A stretch of 43,073 bases of DNA, taken from Chromatiales bacterium. GTDB taxonomy: Bacteria > Pseudomonadota > Gammaproteobacteria > Steroidobacterales > GCA-2729495. The notes under the pieces are model-generated. The model was not told where the DNA came from, ran no database searches, and saw only the letters and a list, made by a program, of their open reading frames with translations. Positions 8,423 to 16,275 of the stretch are shown in pieces (within the stretch, counting starts at the first letter, position 1; each line of letters starts with the position of its first letter). The stretch is from assembly GCA_002688175.1 (NCBI GenBank), contig NZCC01000074.1:1-43073 (forward strand), read 5' to 3'. The position numbers were made by a program, and so were the translations under genes.

Positions 8423-10114
8423 ATGTCTAAAAATGACAAGAATGATGCTGACACCGATTCCGTTTCCCGCCGTGATTTCCTGAATACCGCAGCAGCCGGT
8501 ACGGCGATTGCCGCTCTTTCTGCCGCCGGTTGTGCGCCTGAAGGCGATACCGGGACGCCCAAACCTTTAGCCGGCACAGCCCCCGGAGAGGTAGCAAAGA
8601 ATGCCCCGCAAGCGCCCTTTGATTCATTTCGTGACTGGATCGCGGCACTTGATGCGAATGGTCTGCTGCTGCGCTTTGACCGTATCGATCAGGATCAGTA
8701 CCTGATACCGGCATTATTTTTTAAAGCGACCGACATGTATACGATGTACGGATCCCCGTGCATGTTGTTTGAAGAGGTCAAGATCAACGGCGAATGGGTC
8801 AAGGGACCGGTCATCGTCAACGCGCAGGGGCACTGGAATACGGATGCAATCATCTGGAACCAGCCGATCGTGCCGGGTGATCACTACCAGACTTACCGCA
8901 ACGTGCGCGAATATTTACAAGGCGTCCTGGCCGAGAACGGTGGATTGTTTCCGGAGATTCCACCCGTCGAAGTATCGCGTGACAAAGCGCCGGTCAAAGA
9001 AATTGTACTGACCGGTGATGAGATTGATCTGAATAAATTTGCTTTCGTCAAAACCAACCCGGCCGATGCCGGGCGTTACGTCAATACCGGCTCCCACTTC
9101 ATGGTCGACCCGGAACTCGGCCCGAACTTCGGCACCTATCGCTGCCAGATCAAGGGTCCACGCAAGCTCGGCATCAACCCCGAGCATAACCAGACCGGTT
9201 ACAAGATGCTGATGGCCGCCAAGGAACGCGGCGAGAAAAGCATGACCTACTCGATCGTTCTCGGTCAGGATCCGGTGGTCTGGATGCTCAGCGGCACGCG
9301 CGTTGCACCACGCGGCTTCGGCGACAAGCCAAAACCCGCCGATGAACTGGCGATCGCCGGCGGTATGCGCGGCAAAGCAGTTGAGGTCATCAAATCCGAA
9401 CTGACCGATATTCTGATCCCGGCGCATGCCGAGATGGTGATCGAAGGTGAAGTGCCGCTGGATGAATCAACCTACGAATCGGAAGGCCCGTTCGGCGAAA
9501 TGTTCGGTTATCTCGGTCCGGTCAAGGAAAAAAACTTTGTCATGCACGTCAAGAAGGTCACGCATCGCAAGAATCCATGGATCATGAATGCGTTGACCGG
9601 CATGCAACGCGGCATGGTCACTGCACCGATGGATGCCATGTACAGTGTGTTACTGAAAAAAATGATTCCGGAATTTGTCGAATATACGAATCCCCAGGAT
9701 ACGATGGGTATCGTTGTGCTGGCCATCGACAAGACCGGCCCCGGTCAGGGCCTGAAAGGCGGCATGGCCATTGCAAAACGTAACCCGATCGCCAAAATCG
9801 TCATCGTCGTCGATAAAGACATCAATATACTGGATCGCACCGATGTCATGTTCGCGGTCGGCTCACGCTGGCAACCGCACCCGGCTTCAAAAATCATTGA
9901 AGAGACTTTTGGTCTGATGACCGATCCGAGCCAGGTCAAATATGCCCGGACCAGCAAAATCGTTATTGATGCGACCCGTCAACTGCCCGGTGAAGGTGGC
10001 AAAGAAGTATTCCCGAAGACCAACCGCCAACTGCTGCACGAAGGTGCGCCGGCTTCGTTTACCGAGGTTCAGGAATTATTCAACGAAGCGCTGTCCAATT
10101 GGAAACGCGTATAG
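8423..10114 (+). CDS. UbiD-family prenylated-FMN decarboxylase with Tat signal
   Basis: A 563-residue (de)carboxylase-fold protein. UbiD enzymes use prenylated FMN to decarboxylate unsaturated or aromatic acids. The catalytic pattern is visible: the Arg in FGTYRCQIKG, and both glutamates of EGPFGE followed by MFGYLGP. These correspond to the E-R-E set of the family. Unusually for this family, residues 1-42 form a twin-arginine signal: SRRDFL, then AAAGTAIAALSAAGC, ending in a weak lipobox (AAGC) and a low-complexity linker. Tat exports folded, cofactor-loaded proteins, so a periplasmic or membrane-anchored prFMN enzyme is possible. No ubiX prenyltransferase is in the window. The gene is flanked by genes for other small-molecule enzymes. 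The substrate is unknown. Confidence 0.88.
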   Translation: MSKNDKNDADTDSVSRRDFLNTAAAGTAIAALSAAGCAPEGDTGTPKPLAGTAPGEVAKNAPQAPFDSFRDWIAALDANGLLLRFDRIDQDQYLIPALFFKATDMYTMYGSPCMLFEEVKINGEWVKGPVIVNAQGHWNTDAIIWNQPIVPGDHYQTYRNVREYLQGVLAENGGLFPEIPPVEVSRDKAPVKEIVLTGDEIDLNKFAFVKTNPADAGRYVNTGSHFMVDPELGPNFGTYRCQIKGPRKLGINPEHNQTGYKMLMAAKERGEKSMTYSIVLGQDPVVWMLSGTRVAPRGFGDKPKPADELAIAGGMRGKAVEVIKSELTDILIPAHAEMVIEGEVPLDESTYESEGPFGEMFGYLGPVKEKNFVMHVKKVTHRKNPWIMNALTGMQRGMVTAPMDAMYSVLLKKMIPEFVEYTNPQDTMGIVVLAIDKTGPGQGLKGGMAIAKRNPIAKIVIVVDKDINILDRTDVMFAVGSRWQPHPASKIIEETFGLMTDPSQVKYARTSKIVIDATRQLPGEGGKEVFPKTNRQLLHEGAPASFTEVQELFNEALSNWKRV

Positions 10115-10135
10115 AGGCATACGCCTGGAAAACCA

Positions 10136-10855
10136 TTACCACGGCTGCGGCTCGCCGCTATAGCGAACAAATTTACCGGTATCGTCCAGCGTCAGCCGAT
10201 CGATAACCTCGATCATGCCGGCAATACTTTCCGGCGGTTCGATCAGGCCCGGGAACCTGCGTTCCGGCGGAATTTCTCCGGCCGTGTTGACCATACCCGG
10301 TGACAATATACAGACCACGATGCCATGGACCTTTACATCATGTGCGACGTTACGCATGACCATGTTCTGTGCGGCCTTGCTCGACTTGTAGAAATACATC
10401 CCCGGCAGACCACCGCTGTCGAGCCCGAATGAGCCGGCCTGCGACGTAATCGAGACCATCTTTTTGAGCCGCCCCGCCCTGACGTGCGGGACAAACGCTT
10501 CACACATTTTCAGCGGGCCCAGCACATTGGTGCGCATAAAGGTATCGAACCGGGCAAAATCGATGCTGCCGAACGCCTGGTCCTCAAACTCGCCGAAGAT
10601 CCCCGCATTGTTGATCAATACGTCGATCGGTTGCCCGGTCAGTCTGGCGGCCAGCGCATCGATGGACTGGTCGTTCGCAACATCGAGTTTCTCGATATTG
10701 ATGGTATCGTGCTCTTCGGCCAGCGCACGCAGCGCTTCACCATGATCAGGATTACGCGCGGTAGCGATTACCTGCCAGCCTTGTTGCGCATATTGCCTGA
10801 CAAACTCAAAACCAATGCCACGATTTGCACCGGTCACGAGGACAGTGGTGTGCAT
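10136..10855 (-). CDS. Short-chain dehydrogenase/reductase (SDR)
   Basis: A classical SDR of about 239 residues with a Rossmann fold. Motifs in order: TGANRGIG for NAD(P) binding at the N terminus, LDVAND, NNAG, the catalytic Ser in SITSQAGS, and YKSSK (YxxxK). The Thr-Gly-x3-Gly-x-Gly loop followed by TARN suggests an NADP preference, which is inference. It resembles the C-factor/carbonyl reductase-like branch. The start ATG at 10855 has GGATGAG 9 bases upstream; an in-frame ATG at 10873 lacks a ribosome site. It follows the DUF6491 gene closely on the same strand and converges with the UbiD gene, 21 bp away. Confidence 0.92.
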   Translation of the reverse strand: MHTTVLVTGANRGIGFEFVRQYAQQGWQVIATARNPDHGEALRALAEEHDTINIEKLDVANDQSIDALAARLTGQPIDVLINNAGIFGEFEDQAFGSIDFARFDTFMRTNVLGPLKMCEAFVPHVRAGRLKKMVSITSQAGSFGLDSGGLPGMYFYKSSKAAQNMVMRNVAHDVKVHGIVVCILSPGMVNTAGEIPPERRFPGLIEPPESIAGMIEVIDRLTLDDTGKFVRYSGEPQPW

Positions 10856-10881
10856 ATTTATTATCTCATCCATGAGTTAGA

Positions 10882-11361
10882 TTAACCCTGATCCGTGGTT
10901 TCGGCAGGCTCAGAATCCTGTGGTGACTTCTCATCATCCTTGTTCCTGAGCTGCGCGACTTCTTCTTCAGTCACCAGCCGGAACTTGCCCAGACCGCAAG
11001 ACGGCCCGGTATCAAGTCGCCCTCCAAAGGTCCTGACAACCTTGATCGTATCAATATCGCACAAGCGTGAATTGGTCAACCGGTATGAAAAAGCACCGGC
11101 AATCCTGAGGCCGCCACAGCGATGCGGCAACTGGTTGACAAAAATTTTCTGCTGATTCATGTAGAAAAGAATCGTCTGATCATCGACGATACTCGTGTGT
11201 CGAATCTGGTTTGTCTGTGCACATTTTTCGAGCAGTACATCCTCACCTGCATTGGCATCGGAACCGGTCTTGTTGTCATCATCGGCCACCGCCACGACGG
11301 CCAACAGGCAACACGGAATGATGAACCGCAAAACCCGGCCAAGTCTGGATAAATTTTTCAT
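10882..11361 (-). CDS. DUF6491-like exported protein
   Basis: A 159-residue protein with a signal peptide (VLRFIIPCCLLAVVAVA), then a compact domain with cysteines in LEKCAQ, HRCGGL, RLCDID and SCGLGKF. The pattern TILFYM...KIFVNQLP..CGGLR...FSY...LCD fits the DUF6491 family of small exported gammaproteobacterial proteins; function unknown. The last 30 residues are acidic and disordered (NKDDEKSPQ). The start has a strong GGAGG ribosome site 11 bases upstream. It is the first gene of a pair with the SDR and is divergent from the acyl-CoA synthetase across about 170 bp. Confidence 0.75.
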   Translation of the reverse strand: MKNLSRLGRVLRFIIPCCLLAVVAVADDDNKTGSDANAGEDVLLEKCAQTNQIRHTSIVDDQTILFYMNQQKIFVNQLPHRCGGLRIAGAFSYRLTNSRLCDIDTIKVVRTFGGRLDTGPSCGLGKFRLVTEEEVAQLRNKDDEKSPQDSEPAETTDQG

Positions 11362-11535
11362 GATGCGCTAAACCTCCTGAAGAACACGTACTGATTCTAT
11401 TACGTACTCTCGGATGCGGAGCCGCAATTTGTACTGCCTGACGACCCATTGGTCACCGACCGCCATACCAGCTGATCCACAACCGATAGGAGAGTGTACT
11501 ATCTAGGCAGATTCTGGCAATGGACGTGTGCATCT

Positions 11536-13158
11536 ATGAGCAACCATCGACTGACCCCCGCCGCATCGGCCTATGACTACCCGCTCATCATCAGGCATCT
11601 GCTGCGCACGCCACTGACCCAGGCGCGTAACCAGGAAATTATCTACGCCGACAAACGGCGCTACAGCTACACCACATTTAACGAACGACTCGGCCGGCTG
11701 GCCAACACCCTGGCAGAATTTGGCATTCGGGCCGGTGACACGGTCGCCGTCATGGACTGGGACAGTAACCGGTATCTGGAAACCTTTTTTGCCGTACCGA
11801 TGATCGGCGCAGTCCTGCACACCATCAACATCCGACTATCGCCCGGCCAGATTCTGTACACAATCAATCACGCGCAGGATGACATTATTCTCGTCCACGC
11901 CGACTTCATGCCGATCATTGATGAAATTCGCGACAGGTTTGAGCGTGATATCCGCATCCTGCCACTGGCCGACTACGAGACATTACTCAATGCCGCAAGT
12001 CCTGACTACGACTTCCCGGACTTTGACGAGAACACCCGCGCAACGACATTTTATACCACCGGTACGACGGGCCTGCCCAAGGGCGTGTATTTCACCCACC
12101 GCCAACTGGTCCTGCATACCCTCGGCTTTATGTCGACGGTCAACTGGACAAGTGGCCATGGCGGATTTCATAGCGACGATGTCTATATGCCGATCACGCC
12201 CATGTTTCATGTCCACGCCTGGGGTGCCCCGTACACCGCGACCCTCATGGGTGTCAAACAGGTTTATCCGGGCCGCTATGAACCCGGGGCTTTACTGGCA
12301 TTAATCGAGGCCGAACAGGTGACCTTTTCACACTGTGTGCCGACAATCCTGCAAATGCTCCTGAACCACCCACAAGCAGCACAAACCGATTTATCAAACT
12401 GGAGAGTCATTATCGGCGGCTCCGCACTGCCCCCGGGCCTGGCGCAACAGGCACTTGATCTTGGCATCGATATCTACGCCGCCTACGGCCTGTCCGAAAC
12501 CTGCCCCATCCTGACCGCCGCCACGCTAACCAAAACCATGCTGGCAAAAAGTCCTGATGAACAACTGCGCATGCGTTGCAAGGCAGGCCGGACAGCACCG
12601 CTCGTTGAACTTCGCATCGTGGATCCGGATATGAATGATGTGCCGCAAGATGGTCAGTCTACCGGTGAAATTGTGCTGCGCGCACCCTGGCTGACACAAG
12701 GTTATCTCGACGAATCAGAGCGCTCGGACGAACTGTGGGCGGGGGGCTATATGCACACCGGCGATATCGGCTACATGGATATGGACGGGTTTGTACAGAT
12801 CACGGACCGACTCAAGGACGTCATCAAGTCAGGCGGAGAATGGATTTCATCCCTCGAACTCGAAGCTCTGATTTCACAGCATGCCAATGTCGCGCAAGTA
12901 GCCGTCATCGGCATCCCCGATGAAAAATGGAGCGAAAGACCACTCGCACTCGTCGTTCCGGTTGATGTGGTGCAAGCCGACTCAGATTCGATCCAGGCGC
13001 ATATCCACGGCTATGTCGATCAGGGCATCCTGTCGCGCTGGGCGATCCCACAGCGGATCGAATTTGTTACCGCCATCGACCTGACCAGTGTCGGCAAGAT
13101 CGACAAGAAAAAACTGCGCGAAAAATATGCTCACGCGAATAACCAGGAAAAAGCGTAA
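11536..13158 (+). CDS. AMP-binding fatty/carboxylic acid-CoA ligase (AlkK/DmdB-like)
   Basis: An ANL-superfamily ligase that activates a carboxylic acid with ATP to the acyl-adenylate and then the CoA thioester. Core motifs are all present: TTFYTTGTTGLPKG (P-loop-like A3), AAYGLSETCP (A5), MHTGDIGYMD and ITDRLKDVIKSGGEWIS (A7-A8), and the catalytic Lys near the end in SVGKIDKKKLREKY. The N-terminal segment GAVLHTINIRLSP is typical of medium-chain and methylthiopropionate-type ligases. The length is about 540 residues from ATG 11536. A GTG at 11494 is in frame but its AGGAG lies only one base away, so the start is uncertain. Substrate chain length cannot be read. It stands alone and is convergent with GNAT. 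Confidence 0.9.
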   Translation: MSNHRLTPAASAYDYPLIIRHLLRTPLTQARNQEIIYADKRRYSYTTFNERLGRLANTLAEFGIRAGDTVAVMDWDSNRYLETFFAVPMIGAVLHTINIRLSPGQILYTINHAQDDIILVHADFMPIIDEIRDRFERDIRILPLADYETLLNAASPDYDFPDFDENTRATTFYTTGTTGLPKGVYFTHRQLVLHTLGFMSTVNWTSGHGGFHSDDVYMPITPMFHVHAWGAPYTATLMGVKQVYPGRYEPGALLALIEAEQVTFSHCVPTILQMLLNHPQAAQTDLSNWRVIIGGSALPPGLAQQALDLGIDIYAAYGLSETCPILTAATLTKTMLAKSPDEQLRMRCKAGRTAPLVELRIVDPDMNDVPQDGQSTGEIVLRAPWLTQGYLDESERSDELWAGGYMHTGDIGYMDMDGFVQITDRLKDVIKSGGEWISSLELEALISQHANVAQVAVIGIPDEKWSERPLALVVPVDVVQADSDSIQAHIHGYVDQGILSRWAIPQRIEFVTAIDLTSVGKIDKKKLREKYAHANNQEKA

Positions 13159-13182
13159 CCGCAGCAACTCTAATAGCGGCAA

Positions 13183-13632
13183 TCAGGCCAGTCTTTTTTT
13201 CATCAAGGCCCAATCAGCACCGGGAGCCACCGGTGGATCCGGTCGGTACCCATTAGCAGAATAAAAATCGATTGCGGTACCGGTAGCCTGCAACTGAACG
13301 ACATCAATGCCGGCTTCGCCGGCCAGTAACTCAAGCTTGGCAAGAATTGCGGTACCGATGCGCTGACGATGAAACGCAGGATCGACAAATACATTGGTGA
13401 TTTCCTGCTTCGGCACGCTCAGGGCACCCCATCCCACAATACCGTCATCCTCGGCAACGACAAATGACTCCTCGGCCATGCTGTGCCTGTAGACCGAAGG
13501 CTGCTGGCCGGCCAGCCATTTCTCGATGCCTGCCTTACCCTCTGCACCGCCCGGCAGATTGCGTACTGCCGCCATCTGAACTCGGTAAATTTCCTCACAA
13601 TCAGCCTCAGTGGCTATGCGCAGATTAACCAC
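13183..13632 (-). CDS. GNAT-family N-acetyltransferase
   Basis: A small acetyl-CoA-dependent transferase of about 149 residues. The fold is recognisable: LRIATEADCEEIYRVQ at the start, FVVAEDDGIVGWGAL, the ITNVFVDPAFHRQRIGTAIL segment holding the acetyl-CoA pyrophosphate loop (RQRIGT), and the closing VQLQATGTAIDFYSANGY. The acceptor is unknown. The start is awkward. Conserved sequence begins only at LRIATEA; a GTG at 13632 overlaps the last codons of the GST gene, and the GGGAGG just before it would be ideally spaced for an unusual CTG at 13623. A far upstream in-frame start (13707) would overlap GST by 83 bases and is unlikely. Confidence 0.8.
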   Translation of the reverse strand: MVNLRIATEADCEEIYRVQMAAVRNLPGGAEGKAGIEKWLAGQQPSVYRHSMAEESFVVAEDDGIVGWGALSVPKQEITNVFVDPAFHRQRIGTAILAKLELLAGEAGIDVVQLQATGTAIDFYSANGYRPDPPVAPGADWALMKKRLA

Positions 13633-14311
13633 CTCCCTGCTCCCGTTTGGCGAGCAACTCTGCCAACCATTTGAGAAAACTCTCAAGTGATTCATCATAG
13701 GTGTCAATCGACAATTTGCATGCCGGATGCCCCTCTAAAGCATGCCACCAGTCGGCAAGGCGTCCATCGCCGACGGTCGGATCTGGGATTTCAGTAAAAA
13801 AAGGAAAAACGACCCGCCGCAACATACCGATGAATGGCGCCAGGGCACAATCACCCATCGTCGGTTGGTCACCAACGGCAAACGGACCAGGTCCCATATA
13901 GTGCGCAATAATCGAAAACCCATGCGCAAATTCCATGGCCTGCCGGTCGACGACTGCCTGATCACGGTGAGCCGGATCTTTCATGCTTCTCAGCGGCGAG
14001 TTATGCGGGGCGACATACAAATCTGTCATGCGCGAGATCATCCGGGTCTGTGCCTGACCGAGCGGATCGGCGGGAAGCAACGGCGGCTCCGGGTAAACAC
14101 GCTCAAGATACTCACAAATAACCTCGGACTCGGCTATGCAATTGCCGTCCGTCATCAGGCTGGGAATTTTTCCGGTCGGATTGATGCGCTTGTATTCATC
14201 AGAGCCCATGCCGCCCGGCGGTGACTCCATCGGCAGATCGATACCTTTCAGATCGGCAAACATTGCGACCCGGGCAACGTAAGGGGAGGCGAGTGCGCCA
14301 TAGAGTTTCAT
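13625..14311 (-). CDS. Glutathione S-transferase-like protein
   Basis: A 228-residue cytosolic GST-fold protein. The N-terminal thioredoxin-like domain shows MKLYGALASPYVARV, the cis-Pro loop GKIPSLM and the glutathione gamma-Glu-binding ESEVICEYLE. An all-helical C-terminal domain follows, with the typical FAVGDQPTMGDCALAPF. Such enzymes conjugate or reduce electrophiles, or act as isomerases and dehalogenases; the class is not clear. AAGGATC lies a few bases upstream of the ATG. It overlaps the GNAT gene by a few bases and follows the methyltransferase by 33 bp, so the three are probably cotranscribed. Confidence 0.92.
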   Translation of the reverse strand: MKLYGALASPYVARVAMFADLKGIDLPMESPPGGMGSDEYKRINPTGKIPSLMTDGNCIAESEVICEYLERVYPEPPLLPADPLGQAQTRMISRMTDLYVAPHNSPLRSMKDPAHRDQAVVDRQAMEFAHGFSIIAHYMGPGPFAVGDQPTMGDCALAPFIGMLRRVVFPFFTEIPDPTVGDGRLADWWHALEGHPACKLSIDTYDESLESFLKWLAELLAKREQGGG

Positions 14312-14344
14312 AGGTGATCCTTCAGAAGAAACTAAATCATGCGA

Positions 14345-15190
14345 TCAGGGTTTACGAAATCGCAACACGACTCGATCAGTCCGGTCACGGACCGAAGGTG
14401 CAAACACAGCCTGTAAACGATCATCAGTCGGGTTGCGCAAAATATTGGTCTCCCCGTCAAAAAGAAACCCGGCTTCTGCCATATCACGCTTGATCAAGGC
14501 CGGATCAATCCGGTGCAGAGTGCCGCCGGTTTCAGGCCCTGCACCCGGATCAGCTGCGTGATCAATAATTCCGAGTACCCCATCGGGCTTAAGGGCAGAA
14601 AATATTTCGTGTAAGAACTTAGCCCGGTCTATCTCTTCCCAGCCAGCTCCCTCGTCAATGTAATAAACATCGTGATAGGCCTTGATCATGAGGATGGCAT
14701 CGAAGCTGTCGGGTGCGAGCTTGAGTTTATTGTTTTCGGCAACCAGCTGCTCAACGTTGCCAAGCCGTCCACCTGTATATCGCCCGGCCAACTCGTCCTT
14801 TGCGAAGGACAGGTACGCCGAATTATTATGCGCAATAACCCGACCAGACGAGCCGACAATTAATGACAGCAATTCGGCGTAATACCCGCCACCTGAATAC
14901 AAGTCCAGCACGACCATGCCCGCCTCGATGCCGAAAAACCCCAGTACCTCTGCTGCCTTGCGCCGCTCATCCTGATCACGATCGGCCCGGCGTCGAACCG
15001 GGTTACTGATAGCCGCATCAATCAATGACGGCGAAACGGGTTGCAGCGTATCCGATGCTGAAAGAGTGGCCGGTTCTGCTGCCCCGGTGGCCATCTGCTC
15101 GGAGGCGATTGGATTGAGTTGCACACAAGCTGTCAGGAACGCTGCCAGACAAATAATGGTGCTACGCCATTCAGGTATAAAAATATTCAC
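14345..15190 (-). CDS. Lipoprotein class I SAM-dependent methyltransferase (COG4798-like)
   Basis: A Rossmann-fold methyltransferase with motif I VLDLYSGGGYYAELL, a following acidic/polar segment and ILMIKAYHDVYYI as the post-I/II region. This arrangement fits the predicted methyltransferase group COG4798. With the GTG at 15190, preceded by GGGAGG, the N terminus is a lipoprotein signal peptide: IICLAAFLTAC with lipobox LTAC. The mature protein would be membrane-anchored outside the cytoplasm, where S-adenosylmethionine is not expected, so either SAM reaches it, another ligand is used, or the enzyme activity is lost. An upstream in-frame start at 15277 would bury the signal and is less likely. 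It lies between the diheme cytochrome and GST genes. Confidence 0.82.
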   Translation of the reverse strand: MNIFIPEWRSTIICLAAFLTACVQLNPIASEQMATGAAEPATLSASDTLQPVSPSLIDAAISNPVRRRADRDQDERRKAAEVLGFFGIEAGMVVLDLYSGGGYYAELLSLIVGSSGRVIAHNNSAYLSFAKDELAGRYTGGRLGNVEQLVAENNKLKLAPDSFDAILMIKAYHDVYYIDEGAGWEEIDRAKFLHEIFSALKPDGVLGIIDHAADPGAGPETGGTLHRIDPALIKRDMAEAGFLFDGETNILRNPTDDRLQAVFAPSVRDRTDRVVLRFRKP

Positions 15191-15282
15191 CGGCCTCCCA
15201 CTTATCCCGTGAGTCTGAACCCATACTAACGCAGTTTTAACCTGAGCCCGACAATTATATGGATAAGGGATTACCACTCAGC

Positions 15283-16275
15283 TCAGTATGGCGCGGCTGC
15301 TGATGCAAGCGGCGGTAATGACCGCAGATAAGCATAGATCGCACCAAGATCCTGATCGGTCATGCCGGCAAAAGCGGCCCAGTCCATCAGCGTATTACTC
15401 TCGAGTGTCGTGACCGGGTGTTTGTCACCAAAGCTCCGGAAACGATCGATAAATACCTGCTGCGTCCACGGGCCGATGCCCGTCGGGTGCGGAGTCAGAT
15501 TGCGGGACGGCGCTTCCCTGGCACCGAGCACAAAAGGTACGCCGCCGGCAAACTCCCTGCCGGGAATCCCTTCTTTACCCTGACCCTGGCGCGGCGTATG
15601 GCAAAAACCACAACGTGCGATTGTCGCCAGGTACTTGCCCGTGGCAATCCTGTCATTCGGATCGGGATGCGGCACCGGTCCGTCCAGCGGTTCGGGAAAC
15701 AATTGAATCAACGTACTCATGGGAAAATCAATATCGCGTTCAGGGCGTTTGGCCGCAACGGGCTCGAGGCTACGCATATAGGCGATCACGGCCTGTATGT
15801 CGGCATCGGAAATACTTCGGTAGATAAAGTACGGCATGATCGGGAACAAACCCATGCCCTCATGGTCGACACCTTCACGAATCGCCCGGCTCAATTCTCC
15901 ATCCGTCCAGTTGCCGATACCTGACTCCGGGTCCGGGGTAATATTTCGAATACACAAAACACCCGGAAAATTACCCTGCCCTGCAGATACCCGTACACCA
16001 ATTGATTGGGTCTGGCGGGTCATGCACTCACGTCCTGCACCGAACGGTGGCTTCGGCGGCCCGCCATAAATAGTCCAGTCACGCTCGGAATGGCAGTCGT
16101 TACACAACAAGATATGCTCGACAAGGTAGGTGCCACGTTCGAGCAGTTCAGGTGTTATCACGACCTGCAAATCCACGGGCGGCCGCTGGCGGGGCATGAA
16201 CCAGGTCAACAGGATAAGCGTCATACCGAGCGCAATGCTGCAAGCCAGGGCACCAAGCCAGAGCACTTTTTTCAC
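15283..16275 (-). CDS. Membrane-anchored diheme cytochrome c
   Basis: A 330-residue periplasmic electron carrier. An N-terminal helix (LWLGALACSIALGMTLILLTW) anchors it. Two covalent heme sites are present: CNDCH (Cys58, Cys61, His62) and CGFCH near residue 222. Each sits in a cytochrome c class I-like unit beginning with RGTYLV or TGKYLA. Downstream Met residues in the SNTLMDWAAFAGM region are candidate sixth ligands. Similar diheme proteins serve as electron-transfer subunits of alcohol and aldehyde dehydrogenases, but no dehydrogenase is adjacent. It overlaps the upstream ABC exporter gene by 4 bases, so translation is probably coupled. Confidence 0.92.
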   Translation of the reverse strand: MKKVLWLGALACSIALGMTLILLTWFMPRQRPPVDLQVVITPELLERGTYLVEHILLCNDCHSERDWTIYGGPPKPPFGAGRECMTRQTQSIGVRVSAGQGNFPGVLCIRNITPDPESGIGNWTDGELSRAIREGVDHEGMGLFPIMPYFIYRSISDADIQAVIAYMRSLEPVAAKRPERDIDFPMSTLIQLFPEPLDGPVPHPDPNDRIATGKYLATIARCGFCHTPRQGQGKEGIPGREFAGGVPFVLGAREAPSRNLTPHPTGIGPWTQQVFIDRFRSFGDKHPVTTLESNTLMDWAAFAGMTDQDLGAIYAYLRSLPPLASAAAPY

